The translations under genes and the position numbers were made by a program. A stretch of 64,000 nt of DNA. Source: Amborella trichopoda. Taxonomy: Eukaryota > Streptophyta > Magnoliopsida > Amborellales > Amborellaceae. The notes below the pieces were generated by a model that saw only the letters and a list, made by a program, of their open reading frames with translations, was not told where the DNA came from and ran no database searches. Of the stretch, positions 11,614 through 22,000 are shown in pieces (positions within the stretch are counted from its first letter, which is position 1; each line of letters begins with the position of its first letter). The stretch is from assembly GCF_000471905.2 (NCBI RefSeq), contig NW_006497560.1, forward strand, positions 1,133,398 to 1,197,397, in the 5' to 3' direction.

Positions 11614-12055
11614 CCCTATATTATTATAACATTTATCTTTATCACAAAGAGGTTAAATTACTCATAGTCATTAGATGTTAAATTGGATGGCTTGGAGTAT
11701 GTCACAAAGTTCGAGAATTTTCTTCTTATTTTTTTAAACTTTAAGTTTAGTAAGCAATATGTTTAAAACCACTTGAGAGTTAAAATCTAAAGAACAAGAG
11801 TGACTGTAACCTCCTTGTGCTAAAAGTAAATTATTTCATTGTATACTTTTCTTTTAGGGGAAATTACAAAAAAACCCCAAGACTACGCTTTCTATGCAAC
11901 TTACCCCCAACCTAACTTATTCTCACTTTTTTCCCCAAAACAAACTTTCTATGCAAATATCCCGAAGGGAAAAAGTTCATTTCTTTTAACGGAAATGCCT
12001 TTCCTGTACAAAAAAATCAATTTGGCCAGATTTGACGTTGACTATCGACCCCAGT

Positions 12056-13030
12056 AGCACATTGCCGGAGCAGACCATCGCATTGCCGGACCGAAATTGA
12101 ATACTGTCGGATCGCCCTTTATAACTGTCGGAGCCCAGTGACTCAGAAGTTCTACTACCGGATCACCTTTTGCAATTGTCGGAGCGCTGTGACTCCAGGA
12201 CATGTACTGCCAGACCGCCCTTTGCAACTGTCGGTGCGTTGTGACTCCAGAACATATACTGTCGAACCGCACTTTACAACTGCTAGAGCGCTATGATTCC
12301 AAAACATGTACTACTTGACTACGCTTTACAACTGCCAGAGCGTTGTGACTCCAGTACATGTACTACCAGACCGCCCTTTACAACGGTCGGAGCATTGTGA
12401 CTCACGAAAGTTGTACTGCCAGTCCAACCTTTGCAACTGCCAACGTGCTGTGACTCCAGAACATGTATTATTGAACCACCCTTTTCAATTGCTGGAGCCC
12501 AATGACTCCGAAGTTTTACTGCCAGACCGCCCTTTGCAACTGTTGGAGCGTTGTGACTCCAGAAAATGTATTGTCGGACCGCACTTTGAAATTTTTGAAG
12601 CGATGTGACTCCAGAACATGTACTGTCAGACCGCCTTTTGCAACTGCTGGAGCGCTGTGACTCCAGGACATGTACTGTCGGACCTCCCTTTTCAACTACT
12701 GAAGCGTTGTGACTCCAGAACATGTACTATCAGACTGCCCTTTGCAATTGTCAGAGCGCTGTGACTCAGAAGTTTTACTGTTGGATTGTCTTTTGCAACT
12801 GCCATAGCGTTGTGATTCCAAAACATGTACTGTCGGACCGCCCTTTGCCACTGATGGAGCCCATTGACTCAAAAGTTCTACTGCCAGACCGTGCTTTGCA
12901 ACTGCTGGAATAATGTGACTCCAAAACATGTACTACTGGAGCACTGTGACTCTAGAACATGTATTGCCGGACCGCACTTACACAGTGCCGAAGCACTGTG
13001 ATTCCAGAAACTCTTTCTTCTGGACCACCC
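12056..13030. repeat. 52-bp tandem satellite, about 18-19 units
   Basis: The unit contains CATGTACT, GCCGGACCGCCCTTTGCAAC, TGTCGGAGCG and CTGTGACTCCAGAA. Spacing of the CATGTACT phrase is exactly 52 bp at 12201, 12253, 12305 and 12357. Some units replace the CATGTACT part with AGAAGTTCTACT, so there are two interspersed variants. Apparent proteins on both strands here are repeat translations. Confidence 0.9.
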
Positions 13031-14129
13031 TCATAGATTACCAGACCCTTTTCTCTCTCTGTCCCTCAATCTTTTTTTTTGTTTTTGCTTTTGGGTGGTG
13101 TTACATGTTAGCTAATAATAAGAAGAACTGGAGTTACGTGTTGCTTTTAGGTGGTGGTGACATTGTTTTTAAGTGGTGACATTGTTTTTAAGTGCCAGAT
13201 GGATTTGATGTTGTTTTTAAGTGCCAGATGGATTTGATGTCAGCTTCTTTTTCACATTCCAGCTTCTTCATCATTTCTATTTGAGGAAGGAATAGATTTA
13301 ACCATAACAATTTTTCATCGATTACTACATTTGATTGGAGTTCTCCATAGAAAATACACTAAATCAATTTGTTATCACTCATTTTCTTTTGTCTTGCACA
13401 AGATTTGTAATAATTTACACTCCACACATTGAACTTGCCCAAGTTTGGTAGGCTCAACTAGGTCTTTTCAAAAGAGCTACAACTAAATTTTAACAAGAGG
13501 TATGTAGGCATATTGTTGGTGGTATATAACCTAAAAAAACATTTCTAACAATGCTTATCTGAAATTGCACTCGTAACAATTTCACCCTGTTAATGTCTAG
13601 ATTTTTTAGTAAATTATGAAAAATAGTATTGAAATAAAGAGCCTCAAAAGAGGACCCAACTTTTAAGATGAACATGCAATTCAATATTTCTACAAAGTAA
13701 GAACTAGTTCATATCCAAGTTAAACTAGCACAATGCCTTTCTTTTGCGAAATGAAACAAAACTAAATGACTTTGTAGACCTGAATTCGAATGCATTTGAA
13801 ATTGGATAAAAACCTTATCCTAAATTTCTAGTATATAAATAATACTATTTATCTAAGCTATAGCTAAGCAATACCATTTCTCTAAGCTAAAGTTCAATCT
13901 AACAATGTAGATAAGCACAATATATACAACTAGCAATATAGACATTCCTAAAGTCAGTTTTTTGGGTTTGTCTTTTGTTTTAAAGAACTACTACTAAAAT
14001 TAGCAAGAGCTAGGCATTTTTTTTTTTTTAATGATAAACTAAATTTGAACAAGAGAAAAAGGATGGATCATCAAATAAAAAACAATTGATGCAAAGATAA
14101 CCATGAGAAAATAGATACAGTAAAATAAA
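13031..14129. other. AT-rich body of the long-TIR element
   Basis: No coding domain was recognised. A short direct duplication (GACATTGTTTTTAAGTG and the following ATGGATTTGATG phrase) is present at 13155-13240. Confidence 0.5.
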
Positions 14130-14620
14130 CCCAAAATTTACTACAACCAAGAACATTCAAGCCCTAAAATCACAATAGAGAAACAATGACACACTCCATA
14201 ACAATTTAATAAGAAAAACTACAATAATTCTTAAGCCATGAGCAATCAATTGAGATCAAATAACTGAATGATTTTCAATCTAAAAAGAACCCAAAATTTC
14301 CTACCACCAAGGACATTCTAGCCTAAAAATGACAATAGAAAATAGAGAAAAAAAACCAAACTCCATAACAAATTCAAAAGGAAAATTTCAATAATTCTTA
14401 TGCCATGAGCAATCAATTTAGATCAAACGATTGAATGATTTTCAATCTAAAAAAAACCCAAAATTTCCTACCACCAAGATCATTCTAACCCTAAAATGAC
14501 AACAGAGAAAAAATGCCAAACTCCATAACAAATTCATAAGAAAAACTTCAATAATTCTTAAGTCAAGAGCAATCCATCTCTTCATTGTCAATGATAGATC
14601 AAATACAACAAATTTCAACA
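14130..14620. repeat. About 160-bp tandem repeat, three copies
   Basis: The phrase CCCAAAATTT, CTAC, ACCAAG starts at 14130, 14290 and 14457 and is followed each time by CATTC, CTCCATAACAA, AATAATTCTTA and GAGCAATC blocks. The periods are 160 and 167 bp. Confidence 0.85.
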
Positions 14621-15146
14621 AACAATAACCCAACAACAGATTTTAGCGATTTTATTCCATAAATATGCTATATATTTATTTAATAAAAAATAGTTAAAAA
14701 ACTCTTTCATACTTTTGATGGGGCTGATTTAGGGCAGAGAGATTGAGCTAAAAATCGTGCTTGGGCTTGGGCTGGGGCAAAGAAATTGAGAACTTGAGCC
14801 GTTTCACAAAGAGAGAGAGGGTGGGCCTTCAGTCCTTTGAAGAGGGAGAGGAAGAGAGCTCGGGCCGAGAGAGAGAGTGAGAGAGAGGGAGGTCTGGCCA
14901 GGAGAGAGAGCGAGAGACAGGGAAGAAGCTCGTTCTGAGAGTTAGAGAGAGGGTGAGAAAGAGGGAAACTTTCGTTAAAAAATTAAAAGTAAAAAGGAGG
15001 GTAGTTTAGGTATTTTTTTAATTTTTATTTGGTTGGGGTGTTTTTGCGTAGAAAGTATAATTTGGGGAACACAGTGAGAGAAAAGGTTACGTTAGGGGTA
15101 ACTTGCATGGAAAGTGTGGTTTTGGGGTTTTTTTTTTTATAATTTT

Positions 15147-15820
15147 TTATTTTTTTTACAATGATATGACTATTTTAAAAGAAAAAAAATTTGAACTTTG
15201 AGTTATTCTATTTTCAAAAGAAAGAAATTGGCTTTTGAGTTATTGAACATCTAGATTACTTCTTCAAAAAATCTAGTGGTTCCAGTGCAATCTTGGGATG
15301 CTTTTTTTTAAGTTGGATACAATTGCTATGAATCCATGCAGAGATGAGTCACCTCTTAAAAATCTATTTTTTAGATTGATTTTTGGACTTAATTTTTAAA
15401 GATATGTTATGGAGATCATAGATATGAAAAATAAATAAATTTTAAAAATTAAAAATCATAATTCTATTAAAAAAATATTCGAACCGTTAGTTTTAATTAT
15501 TTTTAGATGGACCACCTATTTGCATCCATCTTACCTTGGGGCTAGAAATCTGGTCCAGCTAGCATCAAACAATTTTAATTTTAAGCTAGATAGATAGTAG
15601 AGTTACAGAAATGCCATCCCATAATTCGGAATCTAAAAGACATCCCAATGTTAAGTTTAAGACATCCCAATGTTAAGTTTTGGAGGGAGTAGATAGATTG
15701 CAATACTCCCGTGGGAGTAGAAAAGTTTCTGACTTTGTTGTGTGTTAAACGTTCGTCTACCATCCGTCAAAGCACGCAAGCAGCCGTCGCAGTTTCCCGA
15801 TTGCCCAACCTGAAAGTTAT
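15147..15820. promoter_or_regulatory. Proximal upstream region of GC2 with a family 1 repeat
   Basis: This is the DNA between the long-TIR element and the GC2 leader, so it must contain the proximal promoter if transcription starts near the GA tracts. No clear TATA box was picked out. Family 1 repeat copy b occupies about 15340-15580. A 19-bp direct duplication (GACATCCCAATGTTAAGTT) lies at 15640-15680. Confidence 0.4.
15340..15580. repeat. Dispersed repeat, family 1, copy b
   Basis: Shared blocks with copy a include GACTTAATTTTTAA, GATATGAAAAATAAATAAAT, TTTTTAGATGGA and TTTGCATCCATCTT. The following GAAATCTGGTCCAGC also matches copy a. It lies about 440 bp upstream of the GC2 start codon. 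Confidence 0.5.
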
Positions 15821-15883
15821 AGAGAGAGAGAGAGACGGCCCCCAATTCATCTCTGAAATTTAGAGAGAGAGAGAGAGAGAGAG
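15821..15883. repeat. GA tracts in the GC2 leader
   Basis: Two (GA)n runs, 15821-15835 and 15862-15883, lie 140-200 bp before the start codon. GA/CT tracts near transcription starts are common in plant genes. Here they probably mark the 5' leader or the core promoter. Confidence 0.8.
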
Positions 15884-15911
15884 GCGCCCAAATTCATCTC
15901 GCCCTTCAACG

Positions 15912-15947
15912 ATGACAACCCGATACCGAATTGAATTGAAGACATGA
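15912..15947 (+). other. Upstream ORF 1 in the GC2 leader (11 aa)
   Basis: ATG ACA ... TGA encodes MTTRYRIELKT. Its last codon overlaps the start of uORF 2. If the transcript begins in or before the GA tracts, it would be scanned before the GC2 start. There is no evidence of peptide function. Confidence 0.4.
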
Positions 15948-16015
15948 AAGCTGATCTCTTTATAGCTAAAGAGCTTCTTCAGAGGGGGAAAAAAGAAAAC
16001 CAGGCAAGAATTTGA
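15944..16015 (+). other. Upstream ORF 2 in the GC2 leader (23 aa)
   Basis: This ORF starts with ATGAAAGCTG and stops at TGA, 5 nt before the GC2 start codon. Because the stop lies so close to the main ATG, it could lower main-ORF initiation or allow reinitiation. That is inference only. Confidence 0.4.
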
Positions 16016-16020
16016 TAGGC

Positions 16021-16074
16021 ATGGCAGGCTGGATCTCATCCAAACTCAAAGTAGCAGAGACATTTTTGCAACAG
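16021..16074 (+). CDS. GC2: GC2 exon 1
   Basis: 18 codons, start in the context GGCATGG with G at -3 and +4. The next residue in GC2 homologues is the Ile that opens exon 2, so the exon should end CAACAG at 16074. The intron then begins GCATGC, a GC donor. A GT donor nine bases later would add three residues (Ala-Cys-Ile) not expected in the family. Confidence 0.8.
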
Positions 16075-19000
16075 GCATGCATTGTGTCTTCTACAGTATC
16101 ACATCACACAATTCTGATTTTCTCTATGGTCACACTGTTTTCACAATGGCTTTTCAGCATTTTCCTTTTTCATGATTAGTTTTGAAGTTCATTGCCAAAA
16201 GGAAACTTGGGGTTTTGAAATTGAATTGTGAATGGTATTTTTTACCAGATTTTTCAGATTTCTGTGGTTGAATGTGTAGATAATTAGGAATGAGAAGCGC
16301 GATTGACAGGCAATTAATTGTTTTGTTTCTCTTATGCTGTTCCAGATTGACCAGCAAGCGGCAGAATCGCTAGGCAAAAATGAGAAATCTCCATCCCATG
16401 AATCCATTGATGATGTTCTGAGAAGGGCTGAAACGGTGCCCTTAAAAGACCAACTCAAGAAGAAATCATCTGATACCCATTACAATTCTAATGTTAATCT
16501 CTTACCAAGAGCAAACCATGATCCAGGAAAGCAGCATTCTACCAGAAAGAAGCTTGAGAAGCCTGCAAGAAAACCCACTTCGAGGCCTTCACCGATCCTA
16601 ACAGAGGCTGACTGGACCGAGCTCTTGGGTGCCCCTGAGCCTGTTTCTAACGGGATTCCTGGATCATATGGTTCAGAGGCAAAGAAGACTGCTACCCCTA
16701 AGCGCTCTCCTCCTGTCTTGAAGCAAGCAAGGGGATTGGGTTTTTCTCTGCCAAACGTAGTGAATGGAGACAGTGTTTCACCCCCTGGTGTCAGTAAACC
16801 TCAAGCCGTTACCCAATTGGGCGAGACATCAAAATTTCTTCTTAATGATGAAGATTTGGTTAAGAAAGAAGTGCCTTTGAATTTTACATCTGGGGCTTCT
16901 GTTTCAGCAGATTCTCTGCTTAGAAAGCTCGATGGTGACTCCAGTGTTTCACTTGGAGAGAGAAATGATGGCCTGGATGGTAATTCACCTGAAAGGGGCA
17001 TATCTAATGGTCATTCAATTGCTAAAAATGAGCTCCATTCTGAGATTAATCATAAAATGGTTAGCTCAGATGAGAACAGTGATTTCAAATCCAGAAATGG
17101 ACTGGATAGTGTATCAAAAGCAGATGAACCCAGCACTACCCGTAACTCAAGCATCGAAAAGAGTGAGGAAGTTTCCATGGTCATGAATGATCAAAGTGAT
17201 TCAATTGGGGTTTCTTATGGAGATCAAACTGAACAGGTTTTGGGAGATACTAGCCGTGATTCATTGCCTCGACATGGCAGTGGCTCTTCTTCATACACAC
17301 CTGCGGCCAAGTTGGTCCGAAGCCACATTAACTATTCAGAGAGTGAAGAGAGATCTGAATCTGAATCTGATTCAGATTCAACAGATTCTGAGGAGGATAG
17401 TCAGAGAAAGGCGGAGAGAAGGAGCAAAAGAGAAAAGATGATGGCAGAGGCTGCAGCGGCAAAGGCATTGGAAGCTATAAAGGAACGGGAGGACTTTGCG
17501 GCAAGATTAGAGGGTGAGAAGCAGAGCTTAGAGAAAATATTAGCAGAATGGGAAAAGCAGCAAGCACAAGAGGTCACACTTTCTACCTCTTCAATGTTTC
17601 TAATGCCTCTATACTATCAACCCATGTCTCCATGATTACGGTGATATTTCCCCCTCTGAACCTATGGTAGTTTAAATTGCTGAATGAGAACTGTTGTGTT
17701 ATTCCATGAAAAAGTAAAGTGTTAGAATGTAAATTTTTTCTTTGGCTTTGTTGATGTAAGCTTGACTCTTCCTTGCTTATTATCTTTTAGGCTCATCTAG
17801 TTTTCAGAAAGGTGGATCTCTTTATTGTGCCTACCATTGAGTTTTATAGCAGGCATGTCTGCTGGTATTAGAATAGAGTGGATGAAATGAACAATGAAAA
17901 GAACTTCTTGCAACTCCTTCAGTTGAAAACATGAAATGATTATATTGAAAATCTGTATGTTATGAGTAGTTGTAGTTTGGAATTTAATAAGGTTAGAGGT
18001 GGAAACGCTTATGAAAGTTTTTGGCAAAGGGCAGTTGATTCTATGACCTTTGCTAGGATATTGGTGCCATTGAAGGAAAAATCAGGCAATCTAACTGGTA
18101 ACCGCTAGGTTGGCCGGTTCCGATTGCGGCTGGTTTTGGTGACCGGCCAGGTATTTTTAAAAAAAATTAAAAAAAAATATAAAATCCCAAAAAATAAGGG
18201 ATTTTGTTTGTAATGCATTTTTTAATGTCTTTCATCACTATGGCAAAGATTGGAAATTGTTTTGGTCATTAATACTTATTTTTACATTTTTCTTATCTTT
18301 TTTGGAAAACTTCAAAAATACCCTAGGCACAAATCGATTCTTTAAAATCCATTTTTTTTCATTAATTTTCAATTTCATTTGGATATGCTTTGTTAAATCA
18401 TTCTTTGAATATACTTTTCATATTTTATTAGATTTTTTTTTTTTGTATTTATTTTTTTGAACACTTTTTTGACCGCTTGGGATTTGCTTGGTTAGAACGG
18501 TTGAATTGGGCGGTTTATTGGTTAGGCCGGCTGAACCACTTCTGGGTCCATGTTCGGTTAGTCGTTTTGGTTCGATTTTTCCTACACTGATTGGGGCACA
18601 CCATGAAGCAGAAGTTTTGGTACTCAATAACGATATTGTTATATTAATATACTGATGTTTACTAAAATGTCTTTCTCCTTATGTCCTACTGATTGTTAGG
18701 TCTACAATTCTTCTTTGGATAAATTGAATTTCATTATTTCATATATATGATTTGGACTAAACCACATACACCAATGCACCCAAAGACACAAAAGAATAAG
18801 TGTAACTGGCTACAGTCTTCTTTGGGCCTAACAAAGAATAACAAAAGCCAAAGAGACCAACTGTCTAGCACAAAAGGAAAAAGGGAAGAGTAAAAACTAA
18901 AGTGACCTTCCGATTAACTGACCTACCTCTATATATCAATTATGTAAAGCACAAGAAAAAAACAAATGTAGATAATTATTAACATAAAATGAAATTAGTT

Positions 19001-22000
19001 TACACTCTCAAACGAAATGCAGCATAATACTACCCACATCTGATTATAAAATGCATGGTGACTGATTAGGTGCCTCGATCTCGCCCCCGGGTCGGGTTGA
19101 GGTGGTGGCGTGGTTCCAGATTCAAGATAGACTCCGGATCTGAAATCGCTCTCTTGAGAACCGTGCAAAGAAGACATGGGCAAGAGTACCAATCGGTGAG
19201 AGAGGAATTAAGGCCGTGAGGTGGGACTTACCTCACGTGGTTGCGTGACACAATCGGGCTGGCTCACATGGGCGCCTTCTTAGATCACGTTGGAATGCCC
19301 CCTTGGCCTGTGGCCGGTTTGGAATCGCCTCCTTTGATCTGTTTTCTCCTTTTCTGTAAACACACACACATTAAAAGTACAGACGAGTGTGGCATATGTC
19401 CTCACCTTGTTATAGGGCGAACACACACGTGTTTGTGTACTCAAGGAATAAACAGAAAATAACATAGGAGAATCCGTGTCAATTCGACAGCCTCACGGCA
19501 TCTTCTTGACAAGGGACTCTAAGTACATATTTTACAAGAAAGAAATAGAAAGGGGGAAGATAGAGAGAAAGGAAGTGTTTGTCTTTGAAGGAGAGACGAA
19601 GAGGAATAAGAGAGAAGGCGAAGGTCAGCTTGACTCTCGCTAAACCTTCCAAAGGGGAGAAGAAACGAAGAAGAATGAGAGAAGAGAAGAGAAGAAAAGA
19701 GAAGAAAAGAGATAAGAGAAGTGAAAGTGAGAGCAGAAGTTTGACCGGGCGGCTAGGCTGGCACAGTGACTAGACTAGTATGGTGTTTGATTTGACGTGG
19801 TAGCAAGACGTGCACGGTACCTCAGACCGACGCGGAGGCTTAACTACTCAACGACAAAAACCAACACCGACCAGCCTGGCGCAACGGCTAGTCTGACGTG
19901 GCAGCTAGATGGGCACGGTGACTCAGATCGGCACGACGGCTAAACTACTCGACGACAAGACTTGCACGAGTACCAGGTTCAGCCTGCCCTCTAGTCAAAC
20001 GATCAAAGGAGAGAAAGTGGGGAGGCGAAGATTAGCTTGACTCTCGCTAGGTCTTCCAAAAGAGATGAAAGCAAAATAAGAGTGATGAAAAATGAGATGA
20101 AAATAAGATAGATGAATTAAAATAAAATAAAACTAGAAAATGGAATTAGAATTAAATAAATTAAAATAGAATGAAGGAAGTAAAATAAATAAAATGAAAT
20201 GGAGTAAAATAAAATAAAAGGGGTGGAAAAATAATAATAAAATAAGATGAGATAATGGATGGAATAGAGTAAAGTATGGTGGGATAAAGTAAGTGGAATA
20301 AAATAAATAAAATAACATAGGACAAGGGAAAATAAAATGAGTCAATGAAATAAAATAAAATGAAGGGAAGGGAATAAAATGAAAGGAAGGTGGTAGAAGA
20401 AGTAAAATGAGATGGTGGAATAAAATATAAAGAAAAATATATTAATTAAGAGAGAGTGGGTTTGCTTATTGGGTAGATTGGTTTAGAGAGAGAGGGCTTT
20501 TGTTGGGTTCTTTGGATGAGAGAGAGAGAGAGAGAGAATTGGGTATTGGGTTATTTGGATGAAAGGGTTGGATAAAAACAAAGGGAAGGGGCATGGACAA
20601 GATTAGCGAAAAGGAGAAAAGGGGCAACAGGAGGAATAAAGAGAGGGGCCTCTTATTGGGTTTTTATGTAAGAGGCTGGGATGAAAATGTGAGATAAAAA
20701 GGAAGAAAGAGAGTGAGGCTTAAACAAAATAGAGTGAAAGGAGGGGTGAACGCAACTTTGACGAAAACGAAACAATGAAAAGAAAACGAAGTGGGTTTTT
20801 TAGAGAGAGAAAAAAATGGGAGAGAATGGGAGGTGATTGGTGGGTGGTTAAGCGTCATGAGAGAGAGGGAAAAGGCGAGAGCGGGCTGTGAAGGAAGAGA
20901 ATGGGGAAGGTGAGAGCAGGCTGTGAGTTGTAGACGATGGGGCAGCAGGGTAAGGCTGCAATGAAGTGGCCGAATTCACGGAGGATTAGGTGGCTTAGCA
21001 GCAGAGGTATGGGGCAGCAAGGTGGAGATAGCAGGTCACAGGGCAGTGATTAGCTCGGCAAGAGTAGAATGGCATGCAACGATGGTGGTGTGTGGGCTCG
21101 GCTGTGACGCACGACGGTGGTGGTGTGCGGGAGTTGTCGCGCATGGCGATAATGTAGAAGTCGTGCATGATGATAAGGTGGAAGTCGTGCACACCGATAA
21201 GGTGGAAGTAGTGCACGGTGATAATGTGAAAGTCGTGCACGACGATAAGGTAGAAGTCGTGCACGATGATAAGAAGAAAGGTATGGATGGACGTGAGGGA
21301 GCACAAATTGTGAGAGGGAAAAAGTGAATGTGAGGGCGCACAACAGGGGTGATGTGAGGGAACACAACAAAAAGAAAGGGGAGGCAGGTAGACATGAGGG
21401 ACCATCAGAAAGAAAAGGAGAAGGTGGACCCGAGGGTGCACAGGGAGCAGGTGGACTTACAGGTTGCTTTCACCTGTATCTTCTTTTGACAAAATAAGAT
21501 GGAAAGTGAGTGTATGTGAGGGAGCATGATGTTGAGGCAGACATGCAGGGAGCATAAGGAGTGAGAAGACAAAGGTGGACACGAGGGACCATGGGGAAGT
21601 GAAGGTTTTTTTTAGGCAAACGGCATGTCGTGCTCGGCGGTGGGTACTCTCGAGCATGACAAAGAGAGGAGAGAGAAGGAAAAGAGAGAAAGAGAGAAGA
21701 AGAGAGAGAAAGAGAGAAGACGGAGAAGAGAAAGGAAAGAAGAGAGAGGAGAGAAGAGAGAAAGAAAGAGAGAAAAGAGAAGCAAGGGAAGACAGAAAGA
21801 AAAATTACTTTAAGCCCGGGGGTATTGGCCCAAAAATTTCTCTCCTTCCTCTTTTTCCAAAACGTGATCCAACCATGAGTAAAGATGGAAATTTTATTCA
21901 ATCAAAGTGGGTCTTTTACATTAAGGTATAACATGATATATATAGAGGTGGGCCCAAAACACAGGTGGATGCCCAAAATTTACCCTAATTGCTAAAAACT

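Larger units (their letters stand above)
11861..15146. mobile_element. Long-TIR DNA transposon (MULE-like), non-autonomous
   Basis: About 110-bp terminal inverted repeats face each other at 11861-11972 and 15030-15146. On the left, AAATTACAAAAAAACCCC is followed by CTTTCTATGCAACTTACCCC; the complement of the right end reads nearly the same (CACTTTCCATGCAAGTTACC). No transposase was seen inside. The 3.3-kb body holds a 52-bp satellite (12056-13030), a three-copy 160-bp repeat (14130-14620) and a GA-rich segment (14800-14970). Long TIRs and cargo-like content suggest Mutator-like or Pack-MULE type. A 9-bp duplication was not found, so this is tentative. Confidence 0.6.

Noticed and set aside
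12042..12929. Several reading frames of 70-134 residues on both strands
   Set aside because: All are translations of the 52-bp satellite, whose period is not a multiple of three, so frames rotate through the repeat.
20995..21441. His/Cys/Ser-rich proteins in overlapping minus frames
   Set aside because: They arise from the 24-bp array and low-complexity LTR sequence of element D. The matching part near 27.8-28.2 kb shows the same artefact.
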